A stretch of DNA of 64,000 bases from CAWJMD01 sp963700925 (GCA_963700925.1 OY969553.1:3162001-3226000), one strand, 5' to 3'; shown: positions 10,616-18,986, counted from the first letter of the stretch. A program made the numbers and translations. The notes: generated by a model from the sequence alone, not told the origin.

Positions 10616-10634
10616 GGGGCTTGCCGCAAGGCCC
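10616..10634 (+). promoter_or_regulatory. Rifamycin-associated element (RAE)
   Basis: GGGGCTTGCCGCAAGGCCC, an almost perfect 9-1-9 inverted repeat (8 of 9 pairs), matches the rifamycin-associated element known upstream of rifamycin-inducible resistance genes in actinobacteria. It lies 58 nt before the helR start. The TTGCCG inside it could act as a -35 box with CAGAAT (10646-10651) 19 nt downstream; that pairing is inference. Confidence 0.8.
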
Positions 10635-10692
10635 GGGTCGTGCCGCAGAATCGCCGATCCGGGCCAGAATCTGCGGACACGGGGGACTCCAG

Positions 10693-12891
10693 ATGCGTGA
10701 TGACGTGACCTGCCTGACGACCAGTGCGTTCGACCTTCCCGACCACCTCGCGCCCAAGGCCGACCCGACGCTGATCGCCGGCGACGAGCAGCATTTCGCC
10801 GCCATCGCGGAGAGCCTCCAGGCGTCGATCTCTGACCTGTCCGACCGTCTCGATGCCGAGCGCAAGGCGCCCGGCGGCGCCGACCAGGCGGCGATGGACC
10901 GCGACCTGGAGATCCACCGGCTGACCGCCCGCCTGCGCACCCTGCGTCGCTTCGGTCTGGACCTGTGCCTCGGACACATCGTCGGCGCGGACAGCCCCGA
11001 GCCCGTCTACATCGGACGACTCGGCCTGACGGACAGCGAGGGTCGTCGGCTGCTGCTCGACTGGCGCTCTCCCGCGGCCGAGCCGTTCTTCGGCGCGAAC
11101 CACGCCAACCCGATGGGCCTGGCGAGCCGCCGCAGGTATCGCTGGGCCCGAGGCCGGGTCAGCGACTACTGGGACGAGGTCTTCACCGCGGACGGGTTCG
11201 AAGGGCACGCCGCCGCGCTCGACGACCAGTCCGCCTTCGTCGCCAGCCTGGGCAGCAGCCGCTCGACCCGGATGCGCGACGTGCTCGCCACCATCCAGGC
11301 CGACCAGGACGCCATCATCCGCGCGGGATCACGCGGCGCTCTCGTCGTCGACGGCGGTCCGGGTACGGGGAAAACCGTTGTCGCCCTGCACCGCACGGCC
11401 TACCTCCTCTACTCCGACCCACGGCTCGGTCACCGTCGCGGCGGCGTGCTGTTCGTCGGCCCGCACCAGCCCTATCTCGCCTACGTCGTCGACGTTCTGC
11501 CCAGCCTCGGGGAGGAGGGCGTGCAGACCTGCACCCTGCGCGACCTCGTACCCGAGGGAGCCGCAGCAGCGATCGAGACAGACCCCGACGTGGCCAGGCT
11601 GAAGTCGTCCGCGGAGATGGTGAAGGCGATCGAGCCGGCCGTCAGGTTCTACGAGGAGCCGCCGACGGAGGGAATGGTGGTCGAGACCCCGTACGCAGAG
11701 ATCTGGGTCAGCCGGGACGACTGGGGCGACGCCTTCGCCGCGCCGTCACCCGGCACGCCGCACAACGAGGCGCGCGACCAGGTCTGGGACGAGCTGCTCA
11801 CGATCCTGGCGAGCAAGTACGAGCCGGACGACGACGAGGAGGCCCCGGCCGACCTGGTCAGCAGGTCGATCGCCCAGAACCTGGAGCTGGCCGACACCTT
11901 CAACAAGGCGTGGCCGCTGCTCAAGGCGACAGACCTCGTCGGCGACCTGTGGGAGGTGCCCGCCTACCTGCGGATGTGCGCCCCGTGGCTCTCCCCGGAC
12001 GAGGTTCGAAAGCTCCAGCGCGACGACGCCCGCGCCTGGACAGTCGCCGACCTGCCGCTTCTGGACGCGGCGCGCGCACGGCTCGGCGATCCAGAGACCT
12101 CACGCCGCAAGCGTCTCCATGACGCGGCCGTCGCCGCTGAGCGTCAGGCGATGGACAGGGTCGTCGACGAGATCCTTCAGGCCGACGATGACGAGGGCAT
12201 GATGGCCCAGCTTCGCCAGGAAGGCATCCGCGATGCGCTCGTCGACGAAGACGCACTGCCCAGCGCCGACCCGGACCTGCTCGCCGGCCCGTTCGCGCAC
12301 ATAGTCGTCGACGAGGCCCAGGAGCTGACCGACGCGCAGTGGCAGATGCTGCTGCACCGCTGCCCCTCGCGGAGTCTCACCATCGTCGGCGACCGAGCCC
12401 AGGCCAGGCACGGGTTCACGGAGTCGTGGCACGAACGGCTCGAGCGGATCGGTCTCGACCGGATCGAGCAAGCCACCCTCAGCATCAACTACCGCACACC
12501 GGAAGAGGTGATGGCAGAAGCCGAGCCAGTCATCAGGGCCGTGTTCCCGGACGCGAACGTACCGACCTCCATCCGCGGCGGCGGGGTCCCGGTCGTCCAC
12601 GGATCAACGGCGGAGCTGGGCTCGATCCTCGAGTCCTGGCTCGCCGCCGAGGCCGACGGCATCGCCTGTGTCATCGGCGCCCGTGACACCAGGGATGACA
12701 TCACGGAAAGCGCGTTCGAGGCCACGTCCCGCGTCCGATGGCTGACCCCGGAGCTGTCGAAGGGGCTCGAGTTCGACCTGGTCGTCCTGGTCGACCCGGA
12801 GGAGTTCGGCCAGGGCATCGAAGGAGCGGTCGACCGCTATGTCGCGATGACCAGGGCGACCGAGAAGCTCGTCATCCTCACGAGCCCCTGA
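10693..12891 (+). CDS. helR: HelR/HelD-type RNA polymerase recycling ATPase
   Basis: 732-residue superfamily-1 ATPase of the HelD group, which binds RNA polymerase, clears stalled complexes and, in HelR members, displaces rifamycins from the enzyme. An N-terminal charged helical region (about residues 35-90) would form the coiled-coil arm. Walker A GGPGTGKT is at ~221, the Walker B region VVDEAQEL at ~538, VGDRAQARHG after it, NYRTPEEVMAEAEP at ~599, SKGLEFDLVVLVDP at ~687 and TRATEKL at ~720. An acidic stretch (PDDDEEAP, ~376) could be part of the loop that enters the RNA polymerase channel. ATG 10693 is chosen over an upstream GTG because the RAE and promoter region end just before it. The RAE makes the HelR assignment much stronger than sequence family alone. 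Confidence 0.9.
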   Translation: MRDDVTCLTTSAFDLPDHLAPKADPTLIAGDEQHFAAIAESLQASISDLSDRLDAERKAPGGADQAAMDRDLEIHRLTARLRTLRRFGLDLCLGHIVGADSPEPVYIGRLGLTDSEGRRLLLDWRSPAAEPFFGANHANPMGLASRRRYRWARGRVSDYWDEVFTADGFEGHAAALDDQSAFVASLGSSRSTRMRDVLATIQADQDAIIRAGSRGALVVDGGPGTGKTVVALHRTAYLLYSDPRLGHRRGGVLFVGPHQPYLAYVVDVLPSLGEEGVQTCTLRDLVPEGAAAAIETDPDVARLKSSAEMVKAIEPAVRFYEEPPTEGMVVETPYAEIWVSRDDWGDAFAAPSPGTPHNEARDQVWDELLTILASKYEPDDDEEAPADLVSRSIAQNLELADTFNKAWPLLKATDLVGDLWEVPAYLRMCAPWLSPDEVRKLQRDDARAWTVADLPLLDAARARLGDPETSRRKRLHDAAVAAERQAMDRVVDEILQADDDEGMMAQLRQEGIRDALVDEDALPSADPDLLAGPFAHIVVDEAQELTDAQWQMLLHRCPSRSLTIVGDRAQARHGFTESWHERLERIGLDRIEQATLSINYRTPEEVMAEAEPVIRAVFPDANVPTSIRGGGVPVVHGSTAELGSILESWLAAEADGIACVIGARDTRDDITESAFEATSRVRWLTPELSKGLEFDLVVLVDPEEFGQGIEGAVDRYVAMTRATEKLVILTSP

Positions 12892-12904
12892 CGTCGGCCG
12901 AGAG

Positions 12905-13375
12905 CTAGGCGGCAGTCAGTCGCCGTGCCGCCGACCTGAGCATGGAGCGCGTGATCGGGTCGTGCAGCACCGCGACAGGTGCGAAGTACAGGCGGCCGCG
13001 CCAGCCGTGCAGCTCGACCGCGGTCGTCACGCGCACGGTCCGGCGGACGGGGTCGACTCCGACTGCGGCGCAGAAGTCCAGGTGTCGGTCGTCCGCGCGA
13101 ATGAAGGCTTCTTCGCCGGAGACCCGCTGGACGGCGAACACCGACTTCCTCCCGGGACTGACCCCGATCAGGGGTACGAGCAGCTGCCGGAGGGCCATCA
13201 GGGCGATCACGATTCGTGGCGTCGAGGGGATGTCGAAGATGGCGTTCGCCCAGACCTCGGGATCGGTGGGAGCTCCGTCCGGAAGGGGCTCCAGGACGAC
13301 ATCGGCCCAGTCGGGGCGGGGCATCTCGTCCAGGACGAGGCTGCGAAGGACCGGCATCGGCTCTGTGGTCTTCAT
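12905..13375 (-). CDS. DUF2867 family protein
   Basis: 156-residue protein with the usual features of DUF2867: RPDWADVV near the N-terminus, IALMALRQLLVPLIG, the central EEAFIRADDRHLDF and a C-terminal LYFAPVAVLHDPITRSML. The biochemical role of the family is not known. ATG 13375 has AGAGGAAA just upstream; longer starts would run through the operators. It is divergent from a TetR regulator, with two tandem operator-like palindromes in the 77-nt gap, so it is very likely the regulator's target. Confidence 0.82.
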   Translation of the reverse strand: MKTTEPMPVLRSLVLDEMPRPDWADVVLEPLPDGAPTDPEVWANAIFDIPSTPRIVIALMALRQLLVPLIGVSPGRKSVFAVQRVSGEEAFIRADDRHLDFCAAVGVDPVRRTVRVTTAVELHGWRGRLYFAPVAVLHDPITRSMLRSAARRLTAA

Positions 13376-13409
13376 GGCGTTTCCTCTCTCAGCGCGAGGG
13401 ATGGTGGCT

Positions 13410-13427
13410 CCATACGCCAGCGTACGG
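13410..13427. promoter_or_regulatory. TetR-type operator 1
   Basis: CCATACG-N4-CGTACGG, an imperfect 7-bp inverted repeat, in the gap between the divergent DUF2867 and TetR genes. A second copy starts 22 bp away, about two helical turns. Confidence 0.75.
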
Positions 13428-13431
13428 TGAG

Positions 13432-13449
13432 CCATACGGTAGCGTACGG
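13432..13449. promoter_or_regulatory. TetR-type operator 2 overlapping the tetR promoter
   Basis: Second CCATACG-N4-CGTACGG palindrome. It covers TAGCGT (13440-13445), a TANNNT -10 box 7 nt before the TetR gene's GTG, so binding here should block the regulator's own leaderless transcript. Confidence 0.75.
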
Positions 13450-13452
13450 CGC

Positions 13453-14031
13453 GTGACTCCGCGACGTTCTGTGGCACGGATCTCGCTCACGGCCGACGAT
13501 TGGGTGACGGCCGGCTTGCGGGCGCTGCGGGACGAGGGGCCATCAGGCGTTGCCGTCGAACCGCTGGCTGCCAAGCTGGGCGCGACCAAGGGATCTGCAT
13601 ACTGGCACTTCACATCTCGCGCGGCCCTGCTCGAAGCCGTGCTGCAGCGCTGGCGGGAGGTGGCCACCAGTGACGTCATCACCGCGGTGGAGGCGGACGG
13701 CGGGGACGCGTCCAAGCGACTCGGGCGGCTGCTCGAGGTGGTCACGACCGCGGTCTCCGTGAGCCCTGGCGAGCTGCGGCTGCTGGCGAGCACCGACCCC
13801 GTGGTGAAGGCCGCAGTAGAGGAGGTCACCGCAGACCGCGTCGCCTACGTCGAGGGTCTCCTGAGGCAGGCCGGTGTGCCGCGGACGACGGCCAGACGCC
13901 GGGCCGTGCTGGCCTACGCCGCGTACCTCGGGTTCGCGCAGCTGGTCGTCACCGCGCCCTCGGTGCTACCGGCGTCGCCGAAGGCTCGGTACGAGCTGAT
14001 GGCCACGATGACCGACCTGCTGACGGTCTGA
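13453..14031 (+). CDS. TetR/AcrR family transcriptional repressor
   Basis: 192-residue regulator. The N-terminal helix-turn-helix is clear (SLTADDWVTAGLRAL, then LAAKLGATKGSAYWHFTSR), followed by an all-helical ligand and dimer domain of the TetR C-terminal type. The GTG start at 13453 sits 7 nt after a TANNNT box and 3 nt after operator 2, leaving no space for a ribosome-binding site, so a leaderless mRNA is expected. It likely represses itself and the divergent DUF2867 gene. The inducer is unknown. Confidence 0.9.
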   Translation: MTPRRSVARISLTADDWVTAGLRALRDEGPSGVAVEPLAAKLGATKGSAYWHFTSRAALLEAVLQRWREVATSDVITAVEADGGDASKRLGRLLEVVTTAVSVSPGELRLLASTDPVVKAAVEEVTADRVAYVEGLLRQAGVPRTTARRRAVLAYAAYLGFAQLVVTAPSVLPASPKARYELMATMTDLLTV

Positions 14032-14060
14032 GCCGGGATGTTCAGCCGTGCTGACCGGAC

Positions 14061-14600
14061 CTAACGCTGGTCGATCCACAAGTCGCGCCACGGCCGGTAG
14101 CCCATGACCACCATGGCCACGATCACACCGACAAGCACCACGACCGGACCCGCACCGGGCGAGACGGCGCCCTCGTCAGATCCCCATGCGACCAACGAGA
14201 AACCCATGGCGATCACCGACCCGATGGTGGCCAGCGTCACGATCAGACTGCGCAGCGCTCTGCGTTCGGAGCGCCCTTGGCCTGCGAGGATCGAGTTGAC
14301 CAGCACGCCGCAGAGCAGCAGGAGAACCACCAGCAGGCCGAGGAAACCGATGCCGATCACGACGGCGCGGTCGTCATCGCTGGCGGCGAACGCCTGGAAG
14401 CCGGCAGTGGCGACCCGCGCCGTGAAGGCCTCGTCCTCGATGGTCTCGCTCCAGGCCGGCATCACCGACCCGACCACGATCAGCGCGAGCGCGAGGACGA
14501 CCGGCAGCCGCAGCGCCAAGAGCCTCAAGTCGTGGACCTGAACCCGAAGTCGGGTCAGGTCACGCCTCATCTGCGTCAGCTGCTCCTGGTCGTCATCCAT
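14061..14600 (-). CDS. Small multi-pass membrane protein of unknown function
   Basis: 179-residue protein with a charged N-terminus that looks coiled-coil (EEQ/QL-rich, then LTRLRVQVHDLRLLALRL), followed by four hydrophobic segments: VVLALALIVVGSVM, VVIGIGFLGLLVVLLLLCGV, LIVTLATIGSVIAMGFSLVA and VVVLVGVIVAMVVMG. No family recognised. ATG 14600 is preferred (GGTGG just upstream); GTG 14618 in frame is possible. The upstream side is filled by palindromic repeats that may isolate it from the uridine-kinase-like gene on the same strand. Confidence 0.7.
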   Translation of the reverse strand: MDDDQEQLTQMRRDLTRLRVQVHDLRLLALRLPVVLALALIVVGSVMPAWSETIEDEAFTARVATAGFQAFAASDDDRAVVIGIGFLGLLVVLLLLCGVLVNSILAGQGRSERRALRSLIVTLATIGSVIAMGFSLVAWGSDEGAVSPGAGPVVVLVGVIVAMVVMGYRPWRDLWIDQR

Positions 14601-14632
14601 GGGCGCCACCGTAGCCACCCCCTGCGCTGGGT

Positions 14633-14704
14633 TACTTCACGAGGCTCCGTGCCACTTCACGAGGCACGCGAGCCCCGTTAACGGTGGCTACGCCTCGTTA
14701 ACGG
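14633..14704. repeat. 72-bp palindromic repeat, copy 1
   Basis: Begins TACTTCACGAGGCTCC and ends GCCTCGTTAACGG. Two CTTCACGAGGC motifs are followed by two (C)CTCGTTAACGG motifs that are near-inverses of them, so the RNA would fold into nested hairpins. Matching copies lie at 14752-14823 and 31332-31403. Confidence 0.8.
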
Positions 14705-14751
14705 TGCTCACGAGCGCGCGGACATGGACGCCCCCGCAGCCACGCCAGGGC

Positions 14752-14823
14752 TACTTCACGAGGCTCCCTGCACGTTCACGAGGCTCGCACGCCTCGTTAA
14801 CGGTGGCTACGCCTCGTTAACGG
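14752..14823. repeat. 72-bp palindromic repeat, copy 2
   Basis: Same order of motifs as copy 1: TACTTCACGAGGCTCC, TTCACGAGGC, then two GCCTCGTTAACGG blocks. Its right end covers the last six codons of the uridine-kinase-like gene, giving that protein the C-terminal residues SPVNEA. Confidence 0.8.
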
Positions 14824-15517
14824 GGCTGACGAGAGCGCGAATGGTCGCCTCCGCCTCGGCGGGGGAGACGGCGCGGCAGCCCAGGGCGACCCATTGGGCC
14901 ACCAGCCGTGGCTCGTCGCGCATCAGGGCCAGGCCCCGTCGTACCAGGGTCAGTGGCGGCTTGCGCGACTCGGAGAGGTCTCGGGCCAGGCGGCGCCAGA
15001 AGGTGACCGGTGGGCGCAGCCTCAGGCACAGGGCGTCGGCGAGGATGCCCGCGTCACGGCAGCGCGCGACCAGTTGGGCGGCGAAGATGCCCTCGGCGAC
15101 GAGCAACGGGGCGCCATCCAGGTCGAGCCGCCCGGTGCCGGTGCGCCTGGACGTCGGGATGTCGTAGACCGGCGTCGCCGTCGCCCCGTGTGCGGCGAGG
15201 GAGAGCAGGGCGGTCATCGCCTCGTCCGCGTCCCAGCTGGTCGGGTCGTCCCAGTCGACGATGCCGAAACGTCGCGGCATCGGTGGCATCAGCGGCTCCG
15301 TGCGGGCGTCGTCGCCGTCACGGTAGAAGTCGTCCAGCTGGAGGACGGGGAGTCCCAGCCGCCGGGTCAGCGACGTCTTGCCGGAGCCAGACGGGCCACA
15401 CAGCAGCACCACTCGCGCTACGGGTCGCTCCACGCGCGGCGCCGGGCCTTCGAAGAGGGTGTCGGGGGCGGCCTCGTCCGGTCGGCCGGGAAGTCCTCCC
15501 GGTCGGTGCGACTCCAC
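14807..15517 (-). CDS. Uridine-kinase-like P-loop phosphotransferase
   Basis: 236-residue P-loop NTPase. Walker A is GPSGSGKTS (~residues 40-48), followed by LPVLQLDDFYRDGDD, a lid/DDFY motif typical of uridine kinase and phosphoribulokinase families, the WDDPTSWDAD motif, PVYDIPTSRRTG and LLVAEGIFAAQL. These all match actinobacterial uridine-kinase-like proteins, which phosphorylate uridine/cytidine or a related small molecule in the cytoplasm. A salvage role would suit the nucleoside genes around it. The stop codon lies in a palindromic repeat. Start ATG 15517; the N-terminal ~30 residues are not conserved-looking and a shorter start is possible. Confidence 0.8.
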   Translation of the reverse strand: MESHRPGGLPGRPDEAAPDTLFEGPAPRVERPVARVVLLCGPSGSGKTSLTRRLGLPVLQLDDFYRDGDDARTEPLMPPMPRRFGIVDWDDPTSWDADEAMTALLSLAAHGATATPVYDIPTSRRTGTGRLDLDGAPLLVAEGIFAAQLVARCRDAGILADALCLRLRPPVTFWRRLARDLSESRKPPLTLVRRGLALMRDEPRLVAQWVALGCRAVSPAEAEATIRALVSPVNEA

Positions 15518-15521
15518 GCCG

Positions 15522-16435
15522 TCAGGTGCCCTTCGGGTGCCAGACCGTCTTGGTCTCGGTGAACGTCAGAATGCGGTGTGGGCCGGGAGGCGTTGCAGTC
15601 CAGTCGGTTTCGGACGACGACGGACGGAGCACGCGTTTCAGCGTCTCCGCGCGGCGGCCTCGAGGTCGCCCCACGACAGGCCGTCGACGCCCACCGCTCC
15701 CGTCAGGTCGAGCGCGTTGACGTCGGCGTGCGACGCAAGCCACGGCGCGACCTCGGCGGTCCGGCCAGTGATGACGTTGACCACGCCACCGGGCACGTCG
15801 GACGTCGCCAGCACCTCCGACAGGGTCACCGCGGGCAGCGGACGGCGCTCGCTGGTCAGCACCACGGCGGTGTTGCCCGACACGAGCACCGGCGCGAGCA
15901 CCGATACCAGGCCCAGCAGCGACGAGTCCTGCGGCGCGAGAACGGCAACCACGCCGGTCGGCTCGGGTGCCGACAGGTTGAAGTACGGCCCGGCGACGGG
16001 GTTGGCGTTGCCGGCCACCTGCGCCACCTTGTCGGTCCAGCCGGCGTACCAGACCCAGCGGTCGATCGCTGCTGAGACCACCTTCTCGGCCTGCGGACGG
16101 GTCAGTCCCTCGCCGCGCAGCACCTCGTCGACGAACTGCGACCGGCGGCCCTCCATCAGCTCGGCCACCCGGTAGAGCACCTGGCCGCGGTTGAACGCGG
16201 TGGCACCGGCCCACCCCTTCACAGCCGCGCGGGCCGCGAGGACGGCGTCACGCGCATCCTTGCGCGAGCCCTGGGCAGCGTTGGCCAGGAACCGGCCTCG
16301 GCTGTCGGTGACCTCGTAGCTGCGGCCCGACTCGCTGCGCGGGAACTTGCCGCCGACGTACAGCTTGTACGTCTTGCGCACCTCGGTCCGCACGGGTTCC
16401 GGCTTCGTGCGGGTCGCTGACTTCGCCGGTGTCAC
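15522..16435 (-). pseudogene. Aldehyde dehydrogenase family gene 2, frameshifted near its 3' end
   Basis: From GTG 16435 the frame runs 265 codons and ends at 15638 with GDLEAAARRR. The expected C-terminus (AETLKRVLRPSSSETDW ... LTFTETKTVWHPKGT, ending at 15522) continues in another frame. Removing two bases from the CGCGCG tract at about 15648-15653 restores a single 303-residue frame, so a CG slip is the likely cause (mutation or sequencing error). The protein is the short deoC-linked aldehyde dehydrogenase type: it has the N-terminal NAD-binding region (GPYFNLSAPEPTGVVAVLAP) but no catalytic-cysteine domain, so it is probably a partner of the full enzyme just upstream. Even the truncated 265-residue form may be made. 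Confidence 0.75.
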
Positions 16436-16497
16436 AGCTCGTTCCTCGCTGTGACAAGGAGGCTGTGTTCGATGGTTCTCGCGCTTCGCTCGTTCAC
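16433..16497 (-). repeat. 65-bp junction element, copy 3
   Basis: On the minus strand it starts GTGAACGAGCGAAGCG and ends GAGGAACGAGCTGTG. The upstream aldehyde dehydrogenase stops at the TGA in its first four bases and the downstream gene starts at its last GTG, the same arrangement as copy 1. Confidence 0.85.
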
Positions 16498-17942
16498 AGG
16501 CTGTCTCCCTCGGTGCGCAGGTAGGCCTCGAGTCCGTGGCGTCCGCCCTCGCGGCCGTAGCCCGACTCCTTGTAGCCGCCGAACGGGCTGGTCGGGTCGA
16601 AGCGGTTGAACGTGTTGGCCCACACCACTCCGGCGCGCAGCCGGTCGGCGGCCCAGAGGATCCTCGAGCCCTTCTCGGTCCACACGCCGGCGGACAGTCC
16701 GTACGGGGAGTTGTTGGCCTTGGCGATCGCCTCGTCGGGCGTGCGGAACGTCAGCACCGACAGGACCGGCCCGAAGATCTCCTCGCGAGCGATGCGGTGG
16801 CTGTTGGAGACACCGGTGAACACGGTCGGCACGAACCAGAATCCCTTGCTCGGCAGCTCGCACGGTGGCGACCACCGCGTGGCGCCTTCGTCCTCGCCCG
16901 CCTGGGCCAAGGCGGTGATGCGCGCCAGCTGCGCCTTGGAGTTGATCGCGCCGACGTCGGTGTTCTTGTCGAGCGGGTCGCCGACGCGCAGTGTGGTCAG
17001 GCGTCGCTGCAGGCGTGACACCACCTCGTCGGCGACGTTCTCCTGCACCAGTAGTCGTGACCCCGCGCAGCACACGTGCCCCTGGTTGAAGAAGATGCCG
17101 TTGACGATGCCCTCGACCGCCTGGTCGACCGGCGCGTCCTCGAACACGATGTTCGCCGCCTTGCCGCCGAGCTCGAGCGTGACCTTCTTGCGCGACCCGG
17201 CGACGGCGCGGGCGATGGCCTTGCCGACGCCCGTCGAGCCGGTGAAGGCGACCTTGTCGACGCCCTCGTGCTCGACCAGGGTCTGTCCGGTGCCACCGGC
17301 GCCCGTGACGATGTTGACCACGCCGGCGGGAAGGTCCGCCTGTTGGCAGATCTCGGCGAACAGCAGCGCGGTCAGCGGCGTCGTCTCGGCCGGCTTGAGC
17401 ACGACGGTGTTGCCGCACGCCAGGGCGGGCGCGATCTTCCACGCCAGCATCAGCAGCGGGAAGTTCCACGGAATCACCTGTGCCGCAACGCCGAGCGAGG
17501 TCGGGTTGGGACCGAACCCGGCGTGCTCCAGCTTGTCGGCCCAGCCCGCGTAGTAGAAGAAGTGGGCCGCGGCCGTCGGAACGTCGACGTCGCGCGACTC
17601 CTTGATCGGCTTGCCGTTGTCGAGCGTCTCCAGCACCGCGAGCTCGCGTGACCGCTCCTGCATGATGCGTGCGATCCGGAACAGGTACTTGCCGCGCTCG
17701 GCGCCCGACATCCGCGACCAGACGCGGGTGTGTGCGCGACGCGCCGCCGCGACGGCGCGGTCGACGTCGGAGGCGTCGGCCTCGGTGACCTCGGCGAGCA
17801 CCTCCTCGGTCGCCGGGTTGATGGTCTTGAACGCCGTTCCGCCGCCCTCGGTGAACTCACCGTCGATGAACAGCCCGTAGTCCGTTCGGAGGTTCACCAC
17901 CGAGCGCGACTCCGGAGCGGGTGCGTACTCGAACTTGCCCAT
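16494..17942 (-). CDS. Aldehyde dehydrogenase (deoC-linked)
   Basis: 482-residue full-length NAD(P)-dependent aldehyde dehydrogenase. Motifs in order: QVIPWNFPLLMLAWKIAPAL and GNTVVLKPAE (cofactor site), FTGSTGVGKAIA, LELGGKAANIVFEDA (general-base Glu), GHVCCAGSRLLVQ (catalytic Cys), EEIFGPVLSVLTF and the end FGGYKESGYGREGG. It starts 18 nt after deoC on the same strand, and DeoC releases acetaldehyde from deoxyribose 5-phosphate, so it most likely oxidises acetaldehyde. No clear Shine-Dalgarno near ATG 17942, so translation may depend on coupling to deoC. Confidence 0.94.
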   Translation of the reverse strand: MGKFEYAPAPESRSVVNLRTDYGLFIDGEFTEGGGTAFKTINPATEEVLAEVTEADASDVDRAVAAARRAHTRVWSRMSGAERGKYLFRIARIMQERSRELAVLETLDNGKPIKESRDVDVPTAAAHFFYYAGWADKLEHAGFGPNPTSLGVAAQVIPWNFPLLMLAWKIAPALACGNTVVLKPAETTPLTALLFAEICQQADLPAGVVNIVTGAGGTGQTLVEHEGVDKVAFTGSTGVGKAIARAVAGSRKKVTLELGGKAANIVFEDAPVDQAVEGIVNGIFFNQGHVCCAGSRLLVQENVADEVVSRLQRRLTTLRVGDPLDKNTDVGAINSKAQLARITALAQAGEDEGATRWSPPCELPSKGFWFVPTVFTGVSNSHRIAREEIFGPVLSVLTFRTPDEAIAKANNSPYGLSAGVWTEKGSRILWAADRLRAGVVWANTFNRFDPTSPFGGYKESGYGREGGRHGLEAYLRTEGDSL

Positions 17943-17960
17943 GTCGTCCGCGCCAGCCTC

Positions 17961-18980
17961 TCAGTCGAGCGTTACGTAGTCGGGCCCGCTGTAGGCCCCG
18001 GTGGCCAGCTTCTGCCGTTGCAGGAGAACGTCGTTCAGCAGCGTCGACGCACCGAACCTGAACCAGTTCGGGTCGAGCCAGGCGTCGCCGGCAACCTCAC
18101 TGACCATCACCAGGTACTTCAGTGCGTCCTTGGCCGTACGGATGCCACCCGCAGGCTTGACCCCGACCTGTCGACCGGTGAGTGCCAGCCAGTCGCGTAC
18201 CGCCTCGAGCATCACCAGCGTGACCGGCAGGGTGGCCGCGGGGGCGATCTTGCCGGTCGAGGTCTTGATGAAGTCGGCGCCCGCGAGCATGGCCAGCCAC
18301 GACGCGCGCCGCACGTTGTCGTACGTGACCAGCTCTCCGGTCTCGAGGATCACCTTGAGGTGCGCCGACCGTCCGCCGGCATGACACGCCTCGCGTGTTG
18401 CGACGATCTCCTCGAACACCTGCAGGTAGCGCCCCGACAGGAACGCGCCGCGGTCGATCACCATGTCGATCTCGTGTGCACCCGCCTCCACCGCGTCGGC
18501 GGTGTCGGCGAGCTTGACGTCCAGGCGGGCTCGGCCGGACGGGAAGGCCGTGGCCACGGCCGCGACGTGGACACCGCTGTCGCCGAGCGCCTCGACGGCG
18601 ACCGGCACGAGGTCGTTGTAGACGCAGACCGCAGCGACCGACGGGCAGTCGGGCGACGAGGGGTCGGGCTGGCGGGCCTTGGCGCAGAGCGTGCGCACCT
18701 TGCCGGGGGTGTCCGAGCCCTCGAGCGTAGTCAGGTCCATCATCGAGATCGTCGTGTCGAGGGCCCACGCCTTGGCGGTGGTCTTGATCGATCGGGTCCC
18801 GAGGCCTGCCGCGCGAGCATCGGCCCCGACGGCGTCGACGCCAGGCAGGCCGTGCAGGAAGCGCCGCAGCGACGCGTCGTCCAGGCCCCGCGCCAGGCCC
18901 GCTGTGCCGAGCACTGACGCCGGGTCGGGCAGCGTCCCGTCCGGGCTACCGGCGCGGGTCTTCGCGGAGGTCGTGGTCAC
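17961..18980 (-). CDS. deoC: Deoxyribose-phosphate aldolase
   Basis: 339-residue class I aldolase that cleaves 2-deoxyribose 5-phosphate to glyceraldehyde 3-phosphate and acetaldehyde. The Schiff-base lysine is in ADFIKTSTGK, the proton-relay lysine in GVKPAGGIRT, and the active-site Asp region is MMDLTTLEGSDTP. The protein is longer than E. coli DeoC (about 260) by an N-terminal ~70-residue extension, as in many actinobacterial members. GTG 18980 is 6 nt after a TANNNT box, so the operon deoC-aldehyde dehydrogenase 1-aldehyde dehydrogenase 2 probably starts with a leaderless message. Confidence 0.95.
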   Translation of the reverse strand: MTTTSAKTRAGSPDGTLPDPASVLGTAGLARGLDDASLRRFLHGLPGVDAVGADARAAGLGTRSIKTTAKAWALDTTISMMDLTTLEGSDTPGKVRTLCAKARQPDPSSPDCPSVAAVCVYNDLVPVAVEALGDSGVHVAAVATAFPSGRARLDVKLADTADAVEAGAHEIDMVIDRGAFLSGRYLQVFEEIVATREACHAGGRSAHLKVILETGELVTYDNVRRASWLAMLAGADFIKTSTGKIAPAATLPVTLVMLEAVRDWLALTGRQVGVKPAGGIRTAKDALKYLVMVSEVAGDAWLDPNWFRFGASTLLNDVLLQRQKLATGAYSGPDYVTLD

Positions 18981-18986
18981 CGGTTA

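Noticed and set aside
13060..13375. Longer DUF2867 reading frame starting at 13477
   Set aside because: The extra N-terminus would be translated from the two operators; ATG 13375 has a ribosome-binding site and begins the conserved part.
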